Positions 1-5,751 are shown, numbered from the stretch's first letter. The stretch: 19,408 nucleotides of DNA from CAZTVN01 sp964617145 (GCA_964617145.1 CAZTVN010000022.1:1-19408); one strand, 5' to 3'. Notes: generated by a model from the sequence alone, not told the origin. Translations and numbers: made by a program.

Positions 1-45
1 AGGAAATGATTAAGTTTGTTTGATTATATGTTTTCAATTCTTTTC

Positions 46-174
46 GCACAACGTTTGCGCCTAGCTGAAGTTGCGAGGTGGTAAAATGTGCGCGAAGCGC
101 TCACCATCGAGCAATTTGGGCGAACGGCAGGCCGTCGCAGATGGCCGAAGTGAGCCAGCTAGGCGCTGTTGTAG
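46..174 (-). repeat. attC-like recombination site of cassette 2
   Basis: On the plus strand the site reads R box GCACAAC (46-52), 4-bp spacer, 11-bp arm GCGCCTAGCTG (57-67), an 88-bp centre, perfect 11-bp complementary arm CAGCTAGGCGC (156-166), 1-bp spacer, R box GTTGTAG (168-174). Read on the minus strand, the cassette direction, this is R''-1-L''...L'-4-R'. The centre holds a small GCGC-gaa-GCGC hairpin (90-100). The layout matches the site at 619-745 exactly while the arm sequences are unrelated, the known behaviour of attC sites, which are recognised as folded single strands. Confidence 0.75.
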
Positions 175-624
175 GATGTTGCAAATTCAGTCTCTATCGG
201 AAGTGTATGTTTTTATGCCCAGGCTTTCAAATACCTCTTTTGCTTTTTCACTATCCTTTGTTTTTACCAAAAAATGGTCTCTGGAAAAAGCCGCAATGGG
301 CATAATACTGATATCTGCTTTTGTCATAGCATCTGCGATTTTAGCCGTTACGCCACAAACATCCATCGGGAAAACAATATCGAGAGTAAATATTTTCCAG
401 CCCTTTTCTATTTTTATGATGTTCTGGCTATCGATTTTGTTTTCATCAATGATTACTGTGATCTCATCTTTATCGATGATATTTACGAAAGCCTGATGAT
501 TCGATTTTTTGGCTTTTACTATGGCAAAAGTCTCATTCCAGACATATACTTTCCCGTTTTTGAAATATTCTTCTAATTTCATAGTTTGAATATTACCATT
601 CTCTGAATTTGCAATGTACTACAA
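52..624 (-). mobile_element. Gene cassette 2 (ACT-domain ORF plus attC)
   Basis: Boundaries are set by the expected crossover between G and TT in the R' boxes (CTACAAC on the plus strand at 619-625, GCACAAC at 46-52). The unit is 573 bp with a single minus-strand ORF (187-582). Its outer ends carry complementary 12-mers (plus strand 603-614 and 179-190, TTGCAAATTCAG) separated from the R boxes by 4 bp. The ORF stop codon falls inside the 179-190 arm, so there is almost no spacer between gene and attC, as is usual for cassettes. Confidence 0.72.
187..582 (-). CDS. ACT-domain protein (cassette-borne)
   Basis: This 131-aa soluble protein has a lysine-rich N-terminal half and a C-terminal ACT-like domain at about residues 65-121. 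The stretch FPMDVCGVTAKIADAMTKAD (71-90), followed by ISIMPIAAFSRDHFLVK, has the pattern of the ACT_7/CASTOR-like group, in which a helix after the first strand is followed by 'ISI..I....D..LVK'. ACT domains bind amino acids or other small ligands and act as allosteric modules, so a stand-alone copy suggests ligand-dependent regulation, but the ligand cannot be read from the sequence. The gene is the only ORF of cassette 2 and its stop codon sits in the cassette's terminal inverted repeat. No Shine-Dalgarno motif precedes the ATG; expression probably depends on the promoter by the recombinase gene. Confidence 0.75.
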   Translation of the reverse strand: MKLEEYFKNGKVYVWNETFAIVKAKKSNHQAFVNIIDKDEITVIIDENKIDSQNIIKIEKGWKIFTLDIVFPMDVCGVTAKIADAMTKADISIMPIAAFSRDHFLVKTKDSEKAKEVFESLGIKTYTSDRD

Positions 625-745
625 CGTCCGAGAATAGGCGATGTTTGACCGCGGTATAATATTGCCCGAAGGGCATACCGCGGTCAAATATGGGTGGAGA
701 GAAGGAGCGAAGCGACTGAACGGAACCGCCTATTCTCTGTTAGAC
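619..745 (-). repeat. attC-like recombination site of cassette 1
   Basis: The plus strand reads R box CTACAAC (619-625), 4-bp spacer, 11-bp arm GAGAATAGGCG (630-640), 86-bp centre, perfect complementary arm CGCCTATTCTC (727-737), 1-bp spacer, R box GTTAGAC (739-745). The centre contains a further perfect 14-bp inverted repeat (644-657 with 675-688, TTTGACCGCGGTAT), whose loop holds a GCCC/GGGC stem (664-674). The whole site can therefore fold into a branched hairpin. No U-run follows, and it lies between two cassette ORFs, so a simple terminator is a poorer explanation. Confidence 0.8.
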
Positions 746-1157
746 GATGACGGAAAACTGGCTATCTCTTTAACTAGCGGTTTGTACTAAAATTTTGTTA
801 TAATCACGCAATCTTCCATGTATGTCTGTGCTTAACTGGACTTCTTGTCCTGCACCTGCAAGGGTTATAGCAACTACTTTGAGACCGTCGGCCTTGTTGG
901 GCAGAATCCTTGTTACTTTTAAAACATGTCTTCTTAAAGTAACTCTATTTCCATTGATGGTTTCTTCGCCAACAGATTTGCTATCAGCGATTAATGTGTT
1001 GACGACTAATTTTGCAAAGCCTTGAGTGTCTTCTGGGCTTGGGCCGACGGTCGCTTTTGGTATAGTCATATTAAATGTTAAATGCTAAAAGGGTTGTAAT
1101 ATTAGCTTAAAGATGCTGAATGTCAAGTTTATTTGCCAGTTTTCCGCTTTCGTCTAA
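625..1157 (-). mobile_element. Gene cassette 1 (99-aa ORF plus attC)
   Basis: This is the first cassette, adjacent to the attI-like site, 533 bp. It opens at the R' box GTTAGAC (minus strand, 1158-1152), a perfect GTTRRRY match, and its attC opens with GTCTAAC (minus strand, 745-739), a perfect RYYYAAC match. Beyond each R box lie 5 bp and then complementary 12-mers (CGGAAAACTGGC at 751-762, GCCAGTTTTCCG at 1135-1146). It carries one minus-strand ORF (770-1069). Confidence 0.75.
770..1069 (-). CDS. Hypothetical protein, 99 aa (cassette-borne)
   Basis: I do not recognise this protein. It is small, soluble and basic, without signal peptide or membrane helix. The middle (residues ~38-75) looks like alternating beta strands (NRVTLRRHVLKVTRI, then GLKVVAITLAGAG). 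It is the only ORF in cassette 1 and fills most of the space between the cassette start and the attC arms, which supports it being a real gene although no ribosome binding site is visible. Cassette ORFs in known integrons are mostly of unknown function. It is the first cassette and so probably the best expressed from the leftward promoter at 1252-1280. Confidence 0.62.
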   Translation of the reverse strand: MTIPKATVGPSPEDTQGFAKLVVNTLIADSKSVGEETINGNRVTLRRHVLKVTRILPNKADGLKVVAITLAGAGQEVQLSTDIHGRLRDYNKILVQTAS

Positions 1158-1235
1158 CTACTGCTTATGCGAAGTGTTTGCGTATATGAAATTTTAACTT
1201 AGATTTTAGGAAAATTTAATGCGAAGTATTTAATG

Positions 1236-1264
1236 TTGCGTTATGTGGCCTATTGTAGGCTAAT
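1236..1264 (+). promoter_or_regulatory. Candidate promoter of the recombinase gene
   Basis: On the plus strand, TTGCGT (1236-1241) and GCTAAT (1259-1264) are 17 bp apart. The start point would be about 15 bp before the ATG at 1286, so the leader is very short. The -35 box is the mirror copy, through the 9-bp inverted repeat, of the leftward promoter's -35 box, so the two promoters overlap face to face and should compete. Confidence 0.35.
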
Positions 1265-1280
1265 TCATCTTTTAACGCAA
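1252..1280 (-). promoter_or_regulatory. Candidate leftward cassette promoter (Pc-like)
   Basis: On the minus strand there is a -35 TTGCGT (1280-1275) and a -10 TACAAT (1257-1252) with an exact 17-bp spacer. It would drive cassette 1 and then cassette 2. It lies in the attI-like region, as the common cassette promoter does in several integron classes. Confidence 0.5.
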
Positions 1281-1285
1281 CGTTT

Positions 1286-2101
1286 ATGGAACGGTATCTT
1301 CAGTACGCTGAAAAAGAATTGCGCTTTCGAAATTATAGTCGAAGTACCATAAAAAGCTATCTTTGGTGCCTTCGGGAATTTCTTTCTTTCACTTTATCTG
1401 CTTCAGAAAATCCTATCCCAGAAACCATTAAAGATTTTATCTTAAAGAAAAATGAGCAAGGCTTAAGCCCTCAAACTCTTCACCTCTACTTAAGCGCTAT
1501 ACAATTTTTCTATAAAAAAGTTCTCCATAAAGATTTTGACGTCAAGATACCGTATCCGAAACGATCGCGTCGGCTTCCTCAAGTTCTTTCTCGAGAAGAA
1601 ATCGCAAAAATTTTACAAACCCTTTCTAACCAAAAACATCGCCTTCTTTTGGCTATGGCCTATGGTTCTGGGCTACGAGTCAGCGAAGTCCTTCGCATTC
1701 GTGTAAGTGATATTCATTTCGCTGAACTTCATTTATATGTTTGTGAAAGCAAGGGCAGAAAAGATCGGCTTACGGTTCTTCCAGCAAAGCTTCTTCCCGA
1801 GCTTTCAGATTTTATTAAAGAAAAATCTCCTTTTGATTTTCTCTTTCTCAGTGAACGCGGAGGAAAATTAACTCCTCGAACCGCGCAACTCATTTTTCAC
1901 AAGGCTTGTCAAAGAGCTCAGATCCATAAACCTGCCACCTTTCACTCGCTGCGTCATAGTTTTGCCACTCATCTCTTAGAAAATGGCGTCGATATTCGCT
2001 ATGTTCAAGAACTTTTAGGCCATAAGAGCCTACTTACTACTCAACGATATACTCATCTCACCTACTTTGCTCTTCAAAACCTGAAAAGTCCTTTATCATA
2101 A
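1286..2101 (+). CDS. Tyrosine recombinase, XerC/D-like integron-type integrase
   Basis: This site-specific DNA recombinase cuts and rejoins DNA through a tyrosine. At 271 aa it has a SAM-like N-terminal DNA-binding domain (residues ~1-88) and a catalytic domain (~95-265). All catalytic residues are visible: R131 in SGLRVSE, K156 in SKGRKDR, H220 and R223 in HSLRHSFATHLL, H246 in LLGHKS, and nucleophile Y255 in QRYTHL. The end, NLKSPLS, resembles the 'RSPLD' tail of IntI proteins, as does KPATFHSLRHSFATHLL. However, the IntI-specific insertion before the third patch (the 'LP.ALERKYP' segment) is absent: residues run directly from LPAKLLPELSDFI to FLFLSERGG. It is therefore a short Xer-like enzyme in an integron setting. 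No ribosome binding site is visible before the ATG. Confidence 0.9.
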   Translation: MERYLQYAEKELRFRNYSRSTIKSYLWCLREFLSFTLSASENPIPETIKDFILKKNEQGLSPQTLHLYLSAIQFFYKKVLHKDFDVKIPYPKRSRRLPQVLSREEIAKILQTLSNQKHRLLLAMAYGSGLRVSEVLRIRVSDIHFAELHLYVCESKGRKDRLTVLPAKLLPELSDFIKEKSPFDFLFLSERGGKLTPRTAQLIFHKACQRAQIHKPATFHSLRHSFATHLLENGVDIRYVQELLGHKSLLTTQRYTHLTYFALQNLKSPLS

Positions 2102-2118
2102 TACGATTTAACCTATGC

Positions 2119-2133
2119 CCGTCTGCAGGACGG
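2119..2133. other. Small hairpin after the recombinase gene
   Basis: CCGTC-tgcag-GACGG lies 18 bp after the recombinase stop codon. No U-run follows directly (the first T-rich stretch is at about 2154), so it is at most a weak terminator. Confidence 0.3.
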
Positions 2134-2182
2134 ACAGGTAGCTGCCGAGGCGATTTCTTTTAATTTCGCTGAATGTAAAACT

Positions 2183-2271
2183 TGGCGGAGAGACTGGGAT
2201 TCGAACCCAGGAGGGGCAAAGCCCCTAACGGTTTTCAAGACCGCCGCTTTCGACCACTCAGCCATCTCTCC
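2183..2271 (-). tRNA. tRNA-Ser (anticodon TGA)
   Basis: The minus strand folds as a class II tRNA of 89 nt. The acceptor stem GGAGAGA pairs with TCTCTCC, the anticodon loop reads CTTGAAA (anticodon TGA, plus-strand TCA at 2235-2237), a long variable arm forms GGGGC-ttt-GCCCC, and the T arm carries GGTTCGAATCC. The discriminator is G and the 3' CCA is encoded (2185-2183). It reads UCA/UCG-type serine codons. It lies about 106 bp downstream of argS on the same strand, so co-transcription is possible. Confidence 0.95.
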
Positions 2272-2377
2272 TTGATATCACTCTCGAGTCAAAATGCGTT
2301 TCACACTATAAAGAAGTTCATTGAGGAAGTCTAGAGAGTGCATGGTTCCATAAAGTTTTTGCATACGTAGGTTTTGT

Positions 2378-4150
2378 CTACATCCTTTCCGGGACTTCTA
2401 TCCCAAGAAGATTCAGGCCGTTTTTGAGTACGATCGTTGTTGCTTCGATGAGCGCCAATCGGATAGTTCGAGCGCCTATGGTTTCCGCACGTATCACAGG
2501 ACAGGCATTATAAAATGCATTGCAAATTTGCGTAAGATCATAAAGATAATTGCATACAATATTTGGCTTATAAGTAAATCCTGCATGATTTACTATTTCG
2601 GGATATTTTATAAGGTACACTGCCAATTTTCTTTCTTTAGGATCAGTGAATTCTTTCGGCGACGCGCATAGATTCAGTTGCTCTTTTTGATCGCCATCAT
2701 TGGCCTCAGCAACCCTTCGTGAGATACTACGGTAGCGGGCATACGTATATTGCAAATATGGAGCGCTATTGCCTTCAAGGGATAATATTTTCTCCCAATC
2801 AAATACCATATCTGATAAACGATTTTGCTGTAAAATGCTGTATTTTACCGATCCAATTCCAACCTTGCGGGCGACTTCTTCCTTTTCCTTTTTACTTAAA
2901 TCTGGATTTTTTTCTTCGACTATTTTTCGAGCCTTTTTTATCGATTTTCTAAGCACCTCGTCTAAAAGTACAATGTTTCCCTTTCTTGTACTCATTTTTG
3001 CGTCTTTAAATCGCATTCTTCCAAATATGATGTGTATAAGTCGCTCGTCTTTCACCCATCCAAGCCTCTGAGTCGTTTCAAAAAGTTGTTGAAAATGCAA
3101 TGTTTGAGCCACGTCAACAACATATAAAATTTTATAGGGATTCCATGTTTTTACCCTGTATTTGATCGTGGCAAGATCGCGAGTGGAATACAAAGTCGCC
3201 CCATCAGATTTTTGAATTAAATAAGGCGGATATTTTTCATTCTTAAATTTTACAATTAACGCTCCCTCTTCTCCGTGTACAAATATTTTCTTCTTTTTGC
3301 CTTCCTTTATCACCTCTTCCATTTTGTCGCTATAAAAACTTTCGCCCTGAATGTGATCGAAATGAATTCCTCCAAGCAGATCATAGGTCTTTTGCACGTC
3401 CTTCATACTTTCTGTCACACAAAATTGCCAAAGACTTTGAATTTCTCTATCCCCGTCTTCGAGTTTTTTAAATGTCAAACGAGCTTCATCCTCGAGTGCG
3501 GCATCTTTTTCTGCTTCTTCGTGAAATTTTACATAAAGATTGAGCATCTCTGGAATCGGATTTTCCTCAACTTTTTTCTTATCTCCCCATTTTTTGTATG
3601 CTACGATGAGCTTTCCAAATTGCGTCCCCCAGTCACCGATATGGTTAATGGCTACAGCTTTAAATCCAAGTGATTGGTAGATATTAAAGATGGATTGTCC
3701 GATAATCGTCGAAAGTAGGTGATGTACTCCTAAGGGTTTTGCGATATTGGGTTGCGAATACTCAACAATCACGGTTTCTCCTTTTCCTGCTTCGCTCATA
3801 CCGTATAAATTTCCTTTTTTACGAACTTCATCAATTTTTTTTACGATATAATCATCTTTTAGCTTAATATTTATAAACCCAGGACCTGCGATTTCGAGGC
3901 TCTTTATGAAGTCTGTATCCGGCATTTGTTCTATAATTTTTTTCGCTATATTTTGAGGATTTTCTTTCTTTTCTTTCGCTAATATCATCGCCGCATTCGT
4001 TGAGTATTCTCCAAATTGAGACTCTGGAGAGGTCATTTGAAAATCAAATTTTTGAGACCACTCCTTTGTATCTGGAAAAGCCTTAAAAATCGTCTCCTTT
4101 AAAAGTTTTTCGATTCGCGCAATAAGCATTGTGTCATCGGGGAAATACAT
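2378..4150 (-). CDS. argS: Arginyl-tRNA synthetase
   Basis: A cytosolic class I aminoacyl-tRNA synthetase (590 aa) charging tRNA-Arg. An N-terminal tRNA D-loop-binding domain (about 10-110, with EIAGPGFINIKL) is followed by the Rossmann catalytic core and the C-terminal anticodon-binding DALR domain (about 465-590, NSAPYLQYTYARYRSISRR onward). The KMSKS loop is present as KMSTRKG (385-391). The HIGH motif is unusual: at residues 141-144 the protein has GVHH in the otherwise typical context SQPNIAKPL..., so only the final histidine of HIGH is kept. The 590-aa length is normal for the family. The N-terminal ATG gives 590 aa; M8 is an alternative start. No Shine-Dalgarno motif is seen. Confidence 0.96.
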   Translation of the reverse strand: MYFPDDTMLIARIEKLLKETIFKAFPDTKEWSQKFDFQMTSPESQFGEYSTNAAMILAKEKKENPQNIAKKIIEQMPDTDFIKSLEIAGPGFINIKLKDDYIVKKIDEVRKKGNLYGMSEAGKGETVIVEYSQPNIAKPLGVHHLLSTIIGQSIFNIYQSLGFKAVAINHIGDWGTQFGKLIVAYKKWGDKKKVEENPIPEMLNLYVKFHEEAEKDAALEDEARLTFKKLEDGDREIQSLWQFCVTESMKDVQKTYDLLGGIHFDHIQGESFYSDKMEEVIKEGKKKKIFVHGEEGALIVKFKNEKYPPYLIQKSDGATLYSTRDLATIKYRVKTWNPYKILYVVDVAQTLHFQQLFETTQRLGWVKDERLIHIIFGRMRFKDAKMSTRKGNIVLLDEVLRKSIKKARKIVEEKNPDLSKKEKEEVARKVGIGSVKYSILQQNRLSDMVFDWEKILSLEGNSAPYLQYTYARYRSISRRVAEANDGDQKEQLNLCASPKEFTDPKERKLAVYLIKYPEIVNHAGFTYKPNIVCNYLYDLTQICNAFYNACPVIRAETIGARTIRLALIEATTIVLKNGLNLLGIEVPERM

Positions 4151-4178
4151 AGTTTTAATAATCCAATTTTGCTTTTTA

Positions 4179-4207
4179 ACTGTAGCAAAAAGTCCTCTAA
4201 AAGTAAA
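4179..4207 (-). promoter_or_regulatory. Candidate argS promoter
   Basis: On the minus strand, TTTACT (4207-4202), a 17-bp spacer, then TACAGT (4184-4179), about 30 bp before the argS ATG. The same -35 hexamer, TTTACT, is seen in the candidate yraN promoter. Confidence 0.45.
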
Positions 4208-4241
4208 AATTTCACGGATTTTGGTGAAACCGTAGATTTAT

Positions 4242-4270
4242 TTGAATTTATCTACTTTTTTCACTATAAT
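4242..4270 (+). promoter_or_regulatory. Strong candidate promoter for the CNNM/CorC gene
   Basis: TTGAAT (4242-4247), an exact 17-bp spacer and a perfect TATAAT (4265-4270). Transcription would start near 4277, giving a leader of about 220 nt that contains the entire hairpin repeat at 4288-4453 ahead of the ATG at 4499. Confidence 0.6.
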
Positions 4271-4287
4271 AGCTAAGTGATATCCTT

Positions 4288-4453
4288 GGGACATGCTGAA
4301 AAACATCCTTACTACTGCAATTTGCACACTTCGGCTACAAAACGTTCATCGCTCCTTGTCGTATCTTCTCCTGATACGCCTTCGTCGCGAGTTCACGTTT
4401 TTCGCTTGAAGCGTGCAAATTTCGTGACGAAATTATGTTTTTCAGCATGTCCC
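4288..4453. repeat. Long palindromic repeat, copy A (166 bp)
   Basis: The ends form a perfect 19-bp inverted repeat, GGGACATGCTGAAAAACAT (4288-4306) with its complement (4435-4453). Inside lie a second stem, ATTTGCAC.CTTC (4320-4332 with 4408-4420, one mismatch that is a G-U pair), and a terminal stem CGTATC/GATACG (4360-4365, 4373-4378). The sequence is homologous to copy B at 10877-11040. No ORF is supported within it. It occupies most of the 348-bp argS-CNNM gap, and the rest of the gap holds the two divergent promoters. Confidence 0.8.
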
Positions 4454-4498
4454 TTGTGTTTACCCCTAATTTCCTCTTAAGCTTCGAGGATTTCCGAG

Positions 4499-4909
4499 AT
4501 GCCCTATCAATTTCTTGTTCTGTTTTTTCTTATTATTCTTTCCGCTTTCTTTTCTGCAAGTGAAACGGCTCTTGTTGCTATACATCCTTCAAAAATTCGA
4601 GAACTCATTGCAAAAAAGAGGAAAGGGGCCGTGTCTATTGAAAAACTTAAAAATCAACCACAAAAACTCCTTATTACGCTTCTCATTGGTAATAATATCG
4701 TCAATATTCTTGCTACCGTTTATGCGACAGTCATTTTTACTGAAGTTTTTGGGTCAACTGGAGTAGGTATTGCTGCTGGAGTTATGACCTTTTTTCTTCT
4801 TATATTTGGAGAGATTATGCCAAAAATTCTTGCTCACCGCTTCCATGTATCTTTTTCTCTTTCTTCGCAAGGCTTATTCTTCTCCTTGAAACGCTCTTCC
4901 TTCCTCTGA
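4499..4909 (+). CDS. CNNM/CorC-type membrane protein, N-terminal part (DUF21), ended by a frameshift
   Basis: This is the membrane half of a HlyC/CorC (CNNM) family protein, a family linked to divalent cation transport or magnesium homeostasis. Residues 1-24 form a first helix with the FFSASETAL motif typical of DUF21, and further helices follow (NNIVNILATVYA; GVGIAAGVMTFFLLIFGEIMPK). The reading frame breaks in the CT-rich tract at about 4850-4866: after HRFHVSFSL the frame reads SSQGLFF and stops, whereas the -1 frame continues as FARLILLLETLFLPLIWFLE and joins the downstream ORF. Adding one T in that tract restores a single gene of about 417 codons. It could be a sequencing or assembly error or a genuine mutation; I see no classic slippery heptamer. 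Confidence 0.85.
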   Translation: MPYQFLVLFFLIILSAFFSASETALVAIHPSKIRELIAKKRKGAVSIEKLKNQPQKLLITLLIGNNIVNILATVYATVIFTEVFGSTGVGIAAGVMTFFLLIFGEIMPKILAHRFHVSFSLSSQGLFFSLKRSSFL

Positions 4910-4935
4910 TTTGGTTTCTTGAAATTATTGTTGCC

Positions 4936-5751
4936 ATGTTTAGCAAGCTTGTTGGTGATCGGGCTACATCGTACTCTCTTACAGAAGATGAACTTCGGGC
5001 TATGGTCAGCCTTGGCGCCGAACAAGGCTCGATTGAAAAACAGGAACAAGAATTTATCGAAAATGTTCTAGAATTTAATGATATTCAAGTGGAAGAAGTC
5101 ATGACGCCTCGACCTGATATTCAAGCCTTTGATGTTGAAACTACTGTCAATGAAGCGGCGAAATTTATGTCAAAAAATACACATTCCCGTATCCCTGTCT
5201 ACGACGGCACGCTTGATAATATTGTTGGCATTCTTTCAGTAAAAGAACTTTTGCAGCAACTCGCGAAAGAAAACCTTGATGCCCCCTTAAATACGATCGA
5301 ACTTTTTCCCGTATATCATGTCCCTACAACGAAAAAAATTAATCAACTTTTTAAAGAATTTCAGAAAAAACACTTGCACATGGCTATTGTTGTCGATGAA
5401 CATGGAAGTGTGGATGGTCTTGTTACTCTTGAAGATTTACTCGAAGAAATTGTTGGAGAAATCGTTGATGAATATGACCGAGAAGAGCAATTAATTAAAA
5501 AAATTGATTCAAAAACCTATCTTATTTTAGGCAAAACTCCCATCTATGATGTGGCCCAAATTCTTAAAATTCCTTTTGGCAATATTCCTGACTATAAGCC
5601 AATAAGTTTTCTCATTCTTGAACATCTTCGCAGATTCCCGAAAACAGGAGAGGTGGTTCGTATCGGCCATTGTGAATTTACTGTGGAAAAGATGATCAAA
5701 AAGAAGATTGAACTTCTTCGAGCCACGGTGAAAAAATATAAAGAAAATTAG
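4936..5751 (+). CDS. CNNM/CorC-type membrane protein, C-terminal part (CBS pair and CorC domain)
   Basis: This is the cytosolic half of the same broken gene. Residues ~52-175 hold a CBS domain pair (VMTPRPDIQAFD, THSRIPVYDG..DNIVGILSVKELL, then HMAIVVDEHGSVDGLVTLEDLLEEIVGEIVDEYD), which binds adenine nucleotides. Residues ~190-265 form the small CorC/HlyC domain (KTYLILGKTPIYDVAQIL...GEVVRIGHCEFTV). The ATG at 4936 is probably internal: coding similarity extends upstream in this frame to about 4867, before the start. Its TAG stop lies in the left arm of the bidirectional terminator shared with rplT. Confidence 0.87.
   Translation: MFSKLVGDRATSYSLTEDELRAMVSLGAEQGSIEKQEQEFIENVLEFNDIQVEEVMTPRPDIQAFDVETTVNEAAKFMSKNTHSRIPVYDGTLDNIVGILSVKELLQQLAKENLDAPLNTIELFPVYHVPTTKKINQLFKEFQKKHLHMAIVVDEHGSVDGLVTLEDLLEEIVGEIVDEYDREEQLIKKIDSKTYLILGKTPIYDVAQILKIPFGNIPDYKPISFLILEHLRRFPKTGEVVRIGHCEFTVEKMIKKKIELLRATVKKYKEN

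Larger units (their letters stand above)
1152..1285. other. attI-like region between cassette 1 and the recombinase gene
   Basis: The first cassette abuts the recombinase gene here. The core R box is GTTAGAC on the minus strand (1152-1158). A 13-bp direct repeat, ATGCGAAGTRTTT, occurs at 1167-1179 and 1219-1231 (12 of 13 identical), recalling the direct-repeat integrase binding sites of class 1 attI. A perfect 9-bp inverted repeat, GTTGCGTTA (1235-1243) with TAACGCAAC (1273-1281), encloses a second small hairpin, GCCTA-ttg-TAGGC (1248-1260), just before the recombinase ATG. The role as attI is inferred from position and from the R box. Confidence 0.6.
1..2101. mobile_element. Integron-like system: recombinase gene, attI-like region and two-plus gene cassettes
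   Basis: A plus-strand tyrosine recombinase gene (1286-2101) is divergent from two minus-strand ORFs, each followed by a ~128-bp attC-like palindrome (619-745 and 46-174). This is the standard integron layout: integrase, recombination site, then cassettes reading away from it with one attC at the 3' end of each ORF. The cassette boundaries are supported twice. The R box opening each unit is the exact complement of the R box opening that unit's own attC (GTTAGAC/GTCTAAC for unit 1, GTTGTAG/CTACAAC for unit 2), while R boxes of neighbouring units do not match. This is the pattern left by inserting circular cassettes. The array continues beyond position 1. What is seen is the architecture; mobility is inferred. 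Confidence 0.8.

Noticed and set aside
71..496. Plus-strand ORF of 141 codons
   Set aside because: It runs through the attC palindrome and antisense to the ACT-domain gene; its translation has no protein-like pattern.
644..688. Intrinsic terminator
   Set aside because: The GC-rich hairpin has no U-run on either side and lies inside a larger paired structure with R boxes at its ends.
739..1158. Insertion sequence or MITE bounded by a 24-bp inverted repeat (739-762 and 1135-1158)
   Set aside because: The neighbouring unit has an inverted repeat of the same layout but different sequence, no target duplication is visible, and the ORF has no transposase features. The cassette model explains both units.
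1235..1281. A third, minimal attC site
   Set aside because: The GTT and AAC boxes are in the wrong order for an attC on either strand, and the position fits promoter/attI elements better.
4277..4480. Short ORF within palindromic repeat A
   Set aside because: It lies wholly in the inverted repeat, and copy B shows no conservation of a reading frame.
4840..4870. Programmed -1 frameshift in the CNNM/CorC gene
   Set aside because: No X-XXY-YYZ slippery heptamer in the correct frame and no obvious stimulatory stem were found.
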